Source of the DNA: Chloroflexota bacterium
GTDB taxonomy: Bacteria; Chloroflexota; Anaerolineae; Promineifilales; Promineifilaceae
DNA: 50,115 nt
Assembly (NCBI GenBank): GCA_024275635.1
Contig: JAJRYT010000172.1
Coordinates: 1-50,115, forward strand
Reading direction: 5' to 3'
Both the position numbers and the translations under genes were made by a program. Below, one piece after another: positions 27,586 through 36,060 of the stretch. The first letter of the stretch is position 1, and each line of letters starts with the position of its first letter. The notes below the pieces were generated by a model that searched no databases, was not told the origin of the DNA, and saw only the letters and a list, made by a program, of their open reading frames with translations.

Positions 27586-29082
27586 ATGCGTAAACTGCTG
27601 ATCATTTTGAATGTCCCCATTGATGATTTGACTATGGATGAGGCCCTTGAGCGTCTTGATGCATTCATTGTTAACGGCCGTAAAACGGGCAAAGTCCACC
27701 AGGTGGCAACGGTAAATGCAGATTTTGCCGTGAAAGCGCTGCGCGACCCGGAATTGCGTTATCTCTTGCAGGAAGCGGATATGGCTACGGCCGACGGGAT
27801 GCCGTTGGTCTGGGGCGCGCGTCTGCTGGGCGTTCCATTGGCCGGGCGCGTTACCGGGGCCGATATGGTTCCGGCGCTAGCCGCCCGCGCCGCGCAGAAA
27901 GGGTATTCGATCTATTTGCTGGGGGCTGCGCCGGGCGTGGCCGCCCGCGCCGGACAGATTTTGCAGGAAAAGTATCCAGGACTGGAGATCGCCGGCGTTT
28001 GTTCGCCGCCATACAGCTCGATTTTTGAAATGGATCGGGCGATTTTGGCAGATATTAAAGCGGCAAAACCAGATATTTTGCTGGTGGCTTTTGGGAATCC
28101 TAAACAAGAAAAGTGGATTGGTTTGTACGGCCGTGAACTAGGTGTGCCGGTGATGATTGGCGTCGGCGGCACGCTTGATTTTATCGCCGGGGAAACGAAG
28201 CGCGCCCCGGAATGGATGCAGCAGACGGGTTTGGAATGGGTTTTCCGGCTGGCGCAGGAGCCGCGCCGCTTGTGGCGGCGTTACGTCGTTGATCTGGCTG
28301 CGTTTGGTTCGTTTTTTGTGCGCCAATGGTGGATTATGCGCCAGGGGAAGGTCCCGGCCCCTCTGCTGCCGGCGATGGATGCGGTGATGGTCGAGAATAC
28401 GGCCGTTCTCGCTGTCCCCGGTCGCCTGACCATTGAAAACCACCGCGCCTTTGTGGAAAAAGGGCAGGCCGCGTTGACCGAGACGCCCTACCTCATCATC
28501 AATTTAGCCGAAACCACATTTCTCGACAGTTCGGCGCTCGGGGCCTTGGTAGGACTGGCTAAACAAGCCCGCGATGAAGGCGGCAAATTGTGGTTAGCCG
28601 CCGTTCCCGCAGCCATCCAACGCACATTAGCCCTGATGCGGCTGGATCGTTTCTTTGAGAATGTGGCCGACGTGGAAGCCGGATTGGCGGCGCGGCTGGC
28701 GCGCGCCCAAAAAGCGCGCGCGCCAGCCGTGACCCGGCCAGCGACACAAGTTCGTGGGCGGTGGCAAATGACCAAAATGCCGCGCCGCCTGGATGCGGCG
28801 ACTGTTGCCGAGGCAACGGAAATGTGTACTAAACTTTTGGCAGAAAACCCATTTTTGATTTTAGATTGTTCGGAAATGGTTTTTCTGACCAGCGCCGGGT
28901 TAGCCATGCTGGCCCAATTACAGCGCCGCGCCGCCGGACAGGGTGGCACGCTGCGCCTGGCCGATTGTTCGCCGGATGTGTTACGGGTTATTCAAATGAC
29001 CCGATTTGACCGGGTTTTGGCTTTGTTTGATAATGTGACTGAGGCGGCAGCGGCGGCGTCAAGTATGGCGATACAAAGATAG
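27586..29082 (+). CDS. WecG/TagA/CpsF-type glycosyltransferase fused to two STAS domains
   Basis: 498 residues. Residues 1-245 form a GT26 enzyme (NVPIDDLTMDEALE, TVNADF, TADGMPLVWG, AFGNPKQEKW), which adds the second sugar to a lipid-linked acceptor at the inner face of the membrane. Residues about 264-362 form a STAS domain with FLDSSALGAL (Ser at the usual phospho-site), and about 388-488 a second, TSAG-type STAS domain (FLTSAGLAML). GT26 proteins usually end after the first domain. A separate STAS protein, a PP2C phosphatase and an anti-sigma-type kinase follow downstream, so phosphorylation-dependent control of the enzyme is a reasonable inference. Confidence 0.88.
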   Translation: MRKLLIILNVPIDDLTMDEALERLDAFIVNGRKTGKVHQVATVNADFAVKALRDPELRYLLQEADMATADGMPLVWGARLLGVPLAGRVTGADMVPALAARAAQKGYSIYLLGAAPGVAARAGQILQEKYPGLEIAGVCSPPYSSIFEMDRAILADIKAAKPDILLVAFGNPKQEKWIGLYGRELGVPVMIGVGGTLDFIAGETKRAPEWMQQTGLEWVFRLAQEPRRLWRRYVVDLAAFGSFFVRQWWIMRQGKVPAPLLPAMDAVMVENTAVLAVPGRLTIENHRAFVEKGQAALTETPYLIINLAETTFLDSSALGALVGLAKQARDEGGKLWLAAVPAAIQRTLALMRLDRFFENVADVEAGLAARLARAQKARAPAVTRPATQVRGRWQMTKMPRRLDAATVAEATEMCTKLLAENPFLILDCSEMVFLTSAGLAMLAQLQRRAAGQGGTLRLADCSPDVLRVIQMTRFDRVLALFDNVTEAAAAASSMAIQR

Positions 29083-29089
29083 AGAGTGT

Positions 29090-30706
29090 ATGCAGATAAT
29101 CCTTTTAGCGACAGGTGAATCGGAAAGGTTACGGCCGTTAACCAACACAATCCCCGCGCCGCTCATTCCGGTTGCCAACCGGCCGGTTATGGTCTACACC
29201 GTAGAAATGCTGGCCCGACAGGGCTTCAAGCAGTTATTGGTGAGCCTCTATCACCTGGCCGGCAGTATCGAAGCGTATTTTGGAGACGGCCGTCGCTGGG
29301 GCGTTGCCATCGAATATCTCCTCCAGCGTGAAGCCTGGGGGCCGGGCGGCGCATTGAAATGGGCGGAGCGGTCATTAAACGATACTTTCATGGCGATACC
29401 GGCCGATAGAATCATCAATCTGGATGTCGCAGCCATTTTAGCGCAGCATCGCGCCCGGCAAAGCAGTGCGACCGTTGTGTTACAAACAACTGGTACAGGG
29501 GAAAGATTATGTTTGGAGCCAGATGGCCGGGTGACGCTGCCGGGAACAGGTTCTGGCGAAGGCAAAGAGTTGGTCAATACCGGCGTGTATATTTTTGAGC
29601 CGCGTATTTTAGAGATGATCCCGGCCCGTACCCGGTTTGAACTGGGGCAACAACTACTGCCGTCCATACAGGCGTCAGGATTATTGGTTCATGGCTGCCT
29701 GGCGGAAGGATATTGGAACCCAATGGCTTCATTTGCCGATTATCAGGCGGCCCAACATGTTTCCTTGACCAAAAATGGGAGTAACGAGCATTTGTTTGAC
29801 ACGGCGGCGCGGTCATTGGCCGCGCGCCAAATTGCGGATGGCATTTGGGTGGGGCGTAATCATGTTATTCACCCCAGCGCGCGTCTGGCTCCGCCAGTCT
29901 ACATTGGCGATAATTGCCAGATTGGGCGTGATGTAGAGCTTGGCCCTGATGTTGTGTTGGGGAAGAATGTGATCATTGATGATGAAGCGACTGTGTTTGA
30001 AAGCACGATTTTAGACCAGACGTATGTGGGTCAGTTGGTTAACATTGATAATCGTGTTGTGAGTAAGAATGTGATGATTGATGTCATGACGGCCGAATGG
30101 TCGGCGGTGGTAGATACGTTTTTATTGGGCGAGGCGCACCCGGCGCTGATTGATAATGGGTTGCAGCGGTTGTGGGATACGGCCGTTGCCTGTTTGCTTT
30201 TACTGTTGACCCTGCCCATAACACTTCTGGCTGGATTGGTGACTGGATTGACAACGGGTCAGATATTTGATCGGGTTACCTGTATGGGTAAGCGGCCAAA
30301 AGGGAGGGGGGACGGCCGTTCCCTCCAATTACGAACCTTTTCCCTGCTCCGGTTTAACACGGTCAATGTTAACGGCCGTCCTACACGATGGGGACAATGG
30401 TTAAAAAAATGGGAAATTCACCGTTTGCCAGAACTATGGAATGTGATAAAAGGCGATATGAGCCTGGTGGGGGTAAAACCATTACACCCGGCCGAAGCCG
30501 CCCGCATTACCGAAGCGTGGCAGCAGCAAAGACATGGATTTCAGGCCGGTTTTACCGGTCTATGGTACATTCAAACTGGTCCACACAGCGAGGTGGATGA
30601 GATTTTCATAACCGACGCTTACTACGCCGCCACCCGCACCTGGCGCGACGACTTAAAAATACTGCGACAGACGCCCGGCCGATGGTTGAAACGGCTGCGT
30701 GAGTAA
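29090..30706 (+). CDS. Degenerate nucleotidyltransferase / hexapeptide / sugar-transferase fusion
   Basis: 538 residues. Residues 1-230 have the fold of a sugar-1-phosphate nucleotidyltransferase, but the signature G-G-x-G-T-R-L reads ATGESERLRPLT and the catalytic PKP lysine is Ala (PAPLIPVANRP). Residues about 255-345 are hexapeptide-like repeats. A hydrophobic pair of segments near 365-390 then leads into a sugar-transferase-like C-terminus with LPELWNVIKGDMSLVG, where the usual SxDELPQ reads EIHRLPE. It may act as a scaffold or regulator rather than an enzyme. It starts 7 bases after the GT26-STAS gene, so the two are almost surely co-expressed. Confidence 0.78.
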   Translation: MQIILLATGESERLRPLTNTIPAPLIPVANRPVMVYTVEMLARQGFKQLLVSLYHLAGSIEAYFGDGRRWGVAIEYLLQREAWGPGGALKWAERSLNDTFMAIPADRIINLDVAAILAQHRARQSSATVVLQTTGTGERLCLEPDGRVTLPGTGSGEGKELVNTGVYIFEPRILEMIPARTRFELGQQLLPSIQASGLLVHGCLAEGYWNPMASFADYQAAQHVSLTKNGSNEHLFDTAARSLAARQIADGIWVGRNHVIHPSARLAPPVYIGDNCQIGRDVELGPDVVLGKNVIIDDEATVFESTILDQTYVGQLVNIDNRVVSKNVMIDVMTAEWSAVVDTFLLGEAHPALIDNGLQRLWDTAVACLLLLLTLPITLLAGLVTGLTTGQIFDRVTCMGKRPKGRGDGRSLQLRTFSLLRFNTVNVNGRPTRWGQWLKKWEIHRLPELWNVIKGDMSLVGVKPLHPAEAARITEAWQQQRHGFQAGFTGLWYIQTGPHSEVDEIFITDAYYAATRTWRDDLKILRQTPGRWLKRLRE

Positions 30707-30808
30707 AAATTTGTCGGCCCATCTATCGGGAACGCCAATTCACAGCTAGATGGGTTTCACAAGTGGCAAAAACTTCATGATGCTAACCAGATTGGGAGTA
30801 GTAATTAG

Positions 30809-31162
30809 ATGGAATTAAAAACGCGACAAGTTAACGATGTTGCCGTTCTGGAATTAGAAGGGCGTTTTGATGCCCATACGGCCGCGCCAGTACGTGATAT
30901 TTTCCAAGAGATAACCAGTCAGGAACCGGCTTGTATCGTTGTAAACTTGGCCAATGTTCATTTTGTTGATTCGACAGCCCTGAGCGCCCTTGTGGCCGGC
31001 ATGAAACGTTCCCGCCAACTGGGCGGCGATTTGCGCCTTTGCAATTTACAGCCGCCAGTACGGATGATTTTTGAACTAACCCGCCTGGATAGAGCGTTTG
31101 AAATATTCACGGGAGAAGCCGAGGCCGTCCAGGCATTCGGACCTCAGGTTGAATCCCGTTAA
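30809..31162 (+). CDS. STAS-domain anti-sigma factor antagonist
   Basis: 117 residues, a complete SpoIIAA/RsbV-like STAS domain: LELEGRFDAHTAAPV near 14-28 and the phospho-site loop FVDSTALSALV near 51-61. It would be phosphorylated on Ser by a kinase of the SpoIIAB/RsbW type and dephosphorylated by a PP2C phosphatase; both are encoded next. The 102-base spacer before it has an 8-base inverted repeat (30718-30725/30747-30754). The start lacks a textbook Shine-Dalgarno. Confidence 0.9.
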   Translation: MELKTRQVNDVAVLELEGRFDAHTAAPVRDIFQEITSQEPACIVVNLANVHFVDSTALSALVAGMKRSRQLGGDLRLCNLQPPVRMIFELTRLDRAFEIFTGEAEAVQAFGPQVESR

Positions 31163-31207
31163 ACGACGCCGTTTCCAAACGATTCCCAAAGGGGCGAAGG
31201 AATCCAC

Positions 31208-32722
31208 ATGCTGCCAACCATTCTAACTGCACAACGTCCCCATTTTGAGGCGCTGGCCAAAGCCTGGCAGTCGGCTGGGGCTGAAGCCTTTGTTGTTATC
31301 GTCAATGGCTTCCCGCTGGTAAGTTGGCCGCCATATGCCGATGCTGAAGAGGCTGTCCTGGTAGAAAATATTTGGGCTGGTCACAAGAAGGTAGGCGAGT
31401 TACGGGTTATTGGTCTGAGCAGCGCCGAAGCCCGCGCCCATTTACAAACAGAGGCAAGATTGATCTCATCTCTCATTCAAGCCAATGAGAACTTGCAAGG
31501 AGTAACGGCGCAGCTTATTGATACGCAAGATCAGATGCTGGCCCTGTACGATTTAACGCAGGCTACGCGGGAATACCTGGATTTGAACACGGTGTTGGAA
31601 CAAATGGCCCGTGAAACAACCCGACTGATTAAAGTGGAAGCCACGTTTATCATGGTACAGCGGCCAGATGAGTCATGGCTCATTAAACAATATCCGGAAC
31701 CGATACTTGATTTAGTAACGTTGGAGCACATGCTGGATATTGTCCAGACGACAGGACAAGACCTTTTGTTGAGTGAAGAGGAGGTAGAAAGCGCCCACAC
31801 AGATATCCGTGATTTGCTTTTGATGCCAATTCAGATTCGTGAATCGGGTCAGGCGGCGTTGGGTCTGGTAAACAAGATTGAAGGTGATTTTTTGTCGCCT
31901 GATATTAAGCTGGCGCGGGCGATCGCTGAACATGCCGGCGCGCAAATCGAGAATGCGCTTTTGTACCAAAAGAGCTTGGAACAAACGAAACTGCAAACGG
32001 AGATGGAGTTGGCGCAGCGGGTTCAGCTAAATTTGCTGCCCAGACAACAGCCGTCTGTGGTCGGTATTGATTTTTGGGCGGGATCCCGACCGGCCTCTCA
32101 GGTTGGCGGTGATTTTTACGACTTTTTGCAGCAGGAAGGACGGCCGTTTACCTTCACGGTAGGCGATATTTCCGGCAAAGGGCTGCCGGCGGCGCTGCTC
32201 ATGTCTATGACTCGAACTGCGATTCGCGCCAAAGTACACGATATCCCCGTTGCCACGCCAGAAGTTGTTGTGGCCCGCTCCAATACTGAATTGTATGATG
32301 ACTTCACCGAGGTAAGCATGTTTGCCACGATTTTTGTCGGTCAATATGAGCCGGCTAACCGGCAAATACTCTATGCTAATGCGGGACATTCTCCGGTTAT
32401 TTATTGCCCGGCCGGCGGTTCGGCGCGTTTGTTGGAAGCGGATGGAACGGCCGTCGGCATTTTACCGACCAGCTTTTCCGAAAACCAGCGGCTGACCTTT
32501 GCGCCGGGCGATGTATTGATTGTTGCTACCGACGGGTTAAGTGAAGCGCATAATACGCGTGATGAAATGTTCGGTTATGATCGTTTACTCCGCCTAACTG
32601 AATCATTGGCTAACGAATCGGCCCAGGCAATTGCCGAGAGCCTTTACCAAACAGTCAATGAATTTAGCAGCGGCAAATCACAGGATGATGACCAGACAGT
32701 GATGGTCCTCAAAGGTATTTGA
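31208..32722 (+). CDS. GAF-domain PP2C-type (SpoIIE/RsbU) serine phosphatase
   Basis: 504 residues, cytoplasmic. A short N-terminal alpha/beta region (1-80) is followed by a helical linker, a GAF-like sensor domain (about 110-250), a coiled-coil linker (250-275) and a PP2C domain (about 285-504). The metal sites are visible: GGDFYDF (300-306), GDISGKGLPAAL (319-330), TDGLSEA (441-447) and DDDQT (493-497). It probably dephosphorylates STAS proteins in response to a GAF ligand. AAGGGGCGAAGGAA precedes the ATG. Confidence 0.92.
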   Translation: MLPTILTAQRPHFEALAKAWQSAGAEAFVVIVNGFPLVSWPPYADAEEAVLVENIWAGHKKVGELRVIGLSSAEARAHLQTEARLISSLIQANENLQGVTAQLIDTQDQMLALYDLTQATREYLDLNTVLEQMARETTRLIKVEATFIMVQRPDESWLIKQYPEPILDLVTLEHMLDIVQTTGQDLLLSEEEVESAHTDIRDLLLMPIQIRESGQAALGLVNKIEGDFLSPDIKLARAIAEHAGAQIENALLYQKSLEQTKLQTEMELAQRVQLNLLPRQQPSVVGIDFWAGSRPASQVGGDFYDFLQQEGRPFTFTVGDISGKGLPAALLMSMTRTAIRAKVHDIPVATPEVVVARSNTELYDDFTEVSMFATIFVGQYEPANRQILYANAGHSPVIYCPAGGSARLLEADGTAVGILPTSFSENQRLTFAPGDVLIVATDGLSEAHNTRDEMFGYDRLLRLTESLANESAQAIAESLYQTVNEFSSGKSQDDDQTVMVLKGI

Positions 32723-32747
32723 CCCGGCATTAAAGAGAGTATGCTCA

Positions 32748-33179
32748 ATGGATCAGGCAAACCACAGCATTGATTTTCGCTTCGAAATACCGGCCACATT
32801 CAAGTATCTGAATGTGGTTTCCAATAGTTTGACCGCTATTTTGGAACAAGTGGACGATCTGCCTGAGCGCGCCAATTTGACTTATAACATTGTGTTAGCC
32901 GTGCATGAAGTTTGCACCAATATTGTTGAACACGCCTATGCTGGAAATGACGGCAAGATAAAGATAGACGTCTGTCTGAATGAACAATCGCGTTCTCTGA
33001 GGGTAGATTTATATGATACCGGTCAGCCTTTTGATTTGATCGAAGTAACGCCGCCAGACCTGGATGAAGCGCCTATTCGCGGGTATGGGTTGTTTCTTGT
33101 GCAGGAACTAATGGATGAAGTCACGTACAAATCGGGCCAAGAGAATAATCATTGGTGTTTGACAAAGCATCTGTTGTGA
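32748..33179 (+). CDS. Anti-sigma-type serine kinase (HATPase, RsbW/SpoIIAB-like)
   Basis: 143 residues. The GHKL ATPase boxes are intact: N box AVHEVCTNIVEHAY near 49-62, G1 DTGQPF near 94, and G2 GYGLFLVQELMD near 115. Such kinases phosphorylate STAS partners and bind a target, classically a sigma factor. None is in the window, so the target may lie elsewhere or be one of the STAS domains of the GT26 fusion. It follows the phosphatase by 25 bases. Confidence 0.9.
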   Translation: MDQANHSIDFRFEIPATFKYLNVVSNSLTAILEQVDDLPERANLTYNIVLAVHEVCTNIVEHAYAGNDGKIKIDVCLNEQSRSLRVDLYDTGQPFDLIEVTPPDLDEAPIRGYGLFLVQELMDEVTYKSGQENNHWCLTKHLL

Positions 33180-33234
33180 TTAGTAAGAAATGTGCTGGAG
33201 CTTGACGAATTTCAGTTTTCTCTCCGGTGCGTAA

Positions 33235-33352
33235 GGCGATTTTCAAAATCGCCCTACACTGGGAAAAGTAAAGAACGCCGTAACTGCTAAGACCTGCGAG
33301 GTTTCCCACCAGAGAGGCGCACATCGAATGCTCTGCAAAACCTCGCAGGTCT
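33235..33352. repeat. Two intergenic inverted repeats
   Basis: The first is a tight hairpin, GGCGATTTT-C-AAAATCGCC (33235-33253). The second has perfect 15-base arms at 33290-33304 and 33338-33352 (AGACCTGCGAGGTTT and its complement) with a 33-base loop; each arm is itself a gapped AACCT/AGGTT palindrome. They fill much of the 387-base spacer 33180-33566, which has no gene. The last part before 33567 should hold the promoter and ribosome site (AGAGGATATC) of the receiver gene. Confidence 0.8.
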
Positions 33353-33566
33353 CCGGAGAAGCTTGGTGGTTGCCGCCAATGTCCAGAAATGTACTAAAGC
33401 GGGTTGTAATGAAAAATGTAAGGAATGGATACTATATTAACTAGGAGTTTAGTACTAGTTGTTGCTCCATTGTAATGGTATCGGGAGCGCGAGAAATTCA
33501 ATATTCACCATTTGTCAACCATGCAGAGCCGTTCTGCGAAATGTATGACAGAGCATAGAGGATATC

Positions 33567-33941
33567 ATGGGCGTTATACTTGTCGTTGATGATGAACCCG
33601 TAACCCAATTAATGTTGGGGATGATGTTACAAAGAAATGATTATACAGTAATCACTGCTATTGATGGCAAGGATGCGTTAGCTCATCTGGCAACACAAAA
33701 AGTTGATTTGGTGATTACTGATGTAAATATGCCCAAGATGGATGGGTTGACCATGTTACAGCAGCTTCGCGCCGATAAGCGTTTTGAGCATTTGCCAATT
33801 ATTATGTTTACGGCGATGGGGCAGGGCCGGATTCGGCAAGAGGCGCGGCAAATGGGAGCCAGCGGCTTTTTGACAAAACCAGCCAGTTCAAGTGAATTAA
33901 CCGGGGCTGTGGCTCAGTATCTGGATGCGCCTGTTTTTTGA
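33567..33941 (+). CDS. Single-domain response regulator (CheY-like receiver)
   Basis: 124 residues covering just a receiver domain: acidic pair DD at 8-9, phospho-acceptor Asp 52 in ITDVNMPKMDG, Thr 82 and Lys 104 in FLTKPAS. No output domain is present, so it acts by protein-protein contact. It lies downstream of the partner-switching genes but after a repeat-filled spacer, so it may be a separate unit. The cognate histidine kinase is not in the window. A strong terminator follows. Confidence 0.92.
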   Translation: MGVILVVDDEPVTQLMLGMMLQRNDYTVITAIDGKDALAHLATQKVDLVITDVNMPKMDGLTMLQQLRADKRFEHLPIIMFTAMGQGRIRQEARQMGASGFLTKPASSSELTGAVAQYLDAPVF

Positions 33942-33968
33942 TCAACTGACTGTAGATTGTTTGTAATG

Positions 33969-34005
33969 AAGCGGTATCGAGATGTCTTGGTACCGCTTTT
34001 ATTTT
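33969..34005 (+). terminator. Rho-independent terminator after the receiver gene
   Basis: AAGCGGTA (33969-33976) pairs with TACCGCTT (33991-33998), and the stem extends inward with G-U pairs to about 13 base pairs. It is followed by TTATTTT. It lies 28 bases after the stop and before the convergent CAP-LysM gene, so it may serve both strands in part. Confidence 0.8.
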
Positions 34006-34028
34006 GCTGGATGAGGGAGGAACGGCCG

Positions 34029-35366
34029 TTAATGCCAGCTACGCCGCCCGATCACAATGAATACACCGGCCAGAATGGTTAATCCGATGACTAGAGCCAG
34101 CGCCCCGGTGGCGGCGGTTTGGCTGCGACCGGCGGGCGCGGCGGTGGGTTGGGGCCGGGCCTGGGGTGTTGGATCGAGAGTTGGGGTGGGCGGCACGGCC
34201 GTACCCGCAACCGTAACCTGGATAACAACAGCCGCAGACTCAGACGTCAATGAAGGCGCAGCCGCCGTTGGCGGCGGCAAAGTGGGCGAAGGCGCAGCCT
34301 CAGGACGCACCCGTAGCTCCTGGCCCACCTGCAAAATCGCATCAGCCGCCATGCCGTTATACGCCAACAAATCATCCAGTGAAAGCCCATACGTCAGCGC
34401 AATATCCCACAGCGTTTGGCCACTGCGGACAATATGTGTTGTGATAGGTGTAGGAGTTGGCGGCGGCGTCTGTCCGTCGGTCAAGCGAACAGTTACTTTT
34501 GCGCCCGGTTGTAGAAACGACTTCTCATCCAATCCGTTGAACCATAAGAAATCGGACAGGGAAAGGCCGTAGGTGGCGGCAATCGTCCAGGCATTTTCGC
34601 CTTCGCGGACGATGTGCGTCAGGGGCGGCGTTGGCGTTGGCGGCGGTTCCTGTCCCTCAGCCAGACGAATGGTGACCGCATCGCCTGGGTGCAAGGTGGC
34701 GTCTTTGGATAGGTTGTTGAAGAGCATCAAGTCATCCAGACTGACTTCGTAATAAGCAGCCAGGCTCCAAAGGGCCTGCCCTTCTTGTACAATGTGGATG
34801 ATAGCCCCATTTTCATCCGGTTCGGCCAGTTCGATGGGAGTGACAAAGAGCGGCGCAGGGGAGTTGTCACGAGGGGTATTGACCGGCGGGGCGTTGGACG
34901 GCCGTCCAACCACCAGCACATAGAAGTTTTCGCTGCCATTCGTGGCGTATCCGGCGCCAGCTTCAACATAGCGCGTTGTCACCAGTGTGTTGTAATGAAC
35001 CGGACTGTTTTCCCACCAGATGAGGCCCTGATTGGGGGTCATACCGGTTCCGCCGACGATGTTTTCGGAGACGTAGCCCACGTAACCGGCGGCGTTGGCA
35101 CGGGATTGCGGCGTAGACCCGTCGAATCCTACGTGGCTGCTGAAAATGGTGTTGGCGGCCATGAAGTTGGCCTGATTCTGGGCTGAAGCCATCAAGGAAC
35201 CGTTGATCTGGAGAGGCGGCAGGCTGTAAGTGGCCCGAAAGCCGTTGACAAGTTGGATGACCTGGTAAGCTGTGTCTGATTGAGCGGCGGCGTGGTTCAC
35301 GGCCGTATTACCCACACTAATCAACAGCAGACCGAGCAGTAAACTTGAGCATAATCGTCGTAACAT
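34029..35366 (-). CDS. Secreted CAP (SCP-like) domain protein with three LysM repeats
   Basis: 445 residues, leftward. A signal peptide ends near residue 28. A CAP domain follows (about 33-155) with FSSHVGFDG, SENIVGG and WWENSPVHYNTLV, the conserved His/Glu surroundings of the family. Three LysM modules start near 189, 248 and 308 (HIVQEGQALWSLA, HIVREGENAWTIA, HIVRSGQTLWDIA), joined by Pro-Thr linkers, and a C-terminal transmembrane helix with a basic end anchors the protein. LysM modules bind peptidoglycan or chitin-like glycan. The role of bacterial CAP domains is not settled. Confidence 0.9.
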   Translation of the reverse strand: MLRRLCSSLLLGLLLISVGNTAVNHAAAQSDTAYQVIQLVNGFRATYSLPPLQINGSLMASAQNQANFMAANTIFSSHVGFDGSTPQSRANAAGYVGYVSENIVGGTGMTPNQGLIWWENSPVHYNTLVTTRYVEAGAGYATNGSENFYVLVVGRPSNAPPVNTPRDNSPAPLFVTPIELAEPDENGAIIHIVQEGQALWSLAAYYEVSLDDLMLFNNLSKDATLHPGDAVTIRLAEGQEPPPTPTPPLTHIVREGENAWTIAATYGLSLSDFLWFNGLDEKSFLQPGAKVTVRLTDGQTPPPTPTPITTHIVRSGQTLWDIALTYGLSLDDLLAYNGMAADAILQVGQELRVRPEAAPSPTLPPPTAAAPSLTSESAAVVIQVTVAGTAVPPTPTLDPTPQARPQPTAAPAGRSQTAATGALALVIGLTILAGVFIVIGRRSWH

Positions 35367-35474
35367 GGCGGCAACTATAGCAGAAACGACTGTTATTTGA
35401 CAGAAACATTAAGCCCGTTAGAATGAACCGTGCGGGGCGCTTGCGCTCCCTACATTAATTATTGGAATACGAAT

Positions 35475-36059
35475 ATGTTGGATGAAAATGATATGGTTGA
35501 TGTTGCATTGACCAATGAAGTAACGATGGCGGATGATCGCGTAGAGGATATCGAAGGTGAAACGAACGAACAATTGGGTCCTGAAACTATTGTTAAGCTG
35601 GAAACTCCGGAAACTATAGAAGAGAGTGCGGTTGAAACAGCGCCGGCGACGGCTGCTGCGCCCCAGGTTGAAGCGAAGGCAGCTGATAAACCTGAACAAA
35701 CGGTAAAGCGGGATAAACGTGAACAGCGCCGGCTGGCGGCGGATATGGCTCAGGTTGTATCCTGGTTTGCTGCGTGTGGCCGGTGTAGTTTCTTTCTGGC
35801 CGGGTATAAAGTGGCTGGGGGGCGGGATGCGGTGGAAACGGCCGTTGCCCAACGCGGCAAACATTGGCTGACCCTCTCCTGGACTCAGTCTGTGGCCAAT
35901 CTGGTTCATAAATCATATGGCAGTCGGGTAGATATCGAGTGTTACCATTACGAAGGATGTTGTTCCGAGTGCCAACGCCATTTTGTGTACCAGGCTGCCG
36001 GGGGGGAGAATGGCTCCCCATCTCTTCGCATAGAATTAAAAACACGTCGGCGCGAATAA
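35475..36059 (+). CDS. Hypothetical protein with acidic N-terminus and Cys-rich C-terminus
   Basis: 194 residues from ATG 35475; the frame opens at 35430 but that part is an intergenic stretch. The first ~75 residues are acidic and low-complexity (Glu, Thr, Ala), then a basic patch (KRDKREQRRLAA), then a compact domain with CGRCSFFLAGYK and CYHYEGCCSECQ. The C-x2-C and C-x2-C-x2-C spacing could bind zinc. I recognise no family. The stop is one base from the stop of the convergent methyltransferase gene. Confidence 0.65.
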   Translation: MLDENDMVDVALTNEVTMADDRVEDIEGETNEQLGPETIVKLETPETIEESAVETAPATAAAPQVEAKAADKPEQTVKRDKREQRRLAADMAQVVSWFAACGRCSFFLAGYKVAGGRDAVETAVAQRGKHWLTLSWTQSVANLVHKSYGSRVDIECYHYEGCCSECQRHFVYQAAGGENGSPSLRIELKTRRRE

Positions 36060-36060
36060 A

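Noticed and set aside
34057..34572. Rightward frame opposite the CAP-LysM gene (171 codons)
   Set aside because: It is antisense to the LysM and Pro-Thr linker region. Its Val/Gly-rich translation is the complement of the Pro-Thr repeats.
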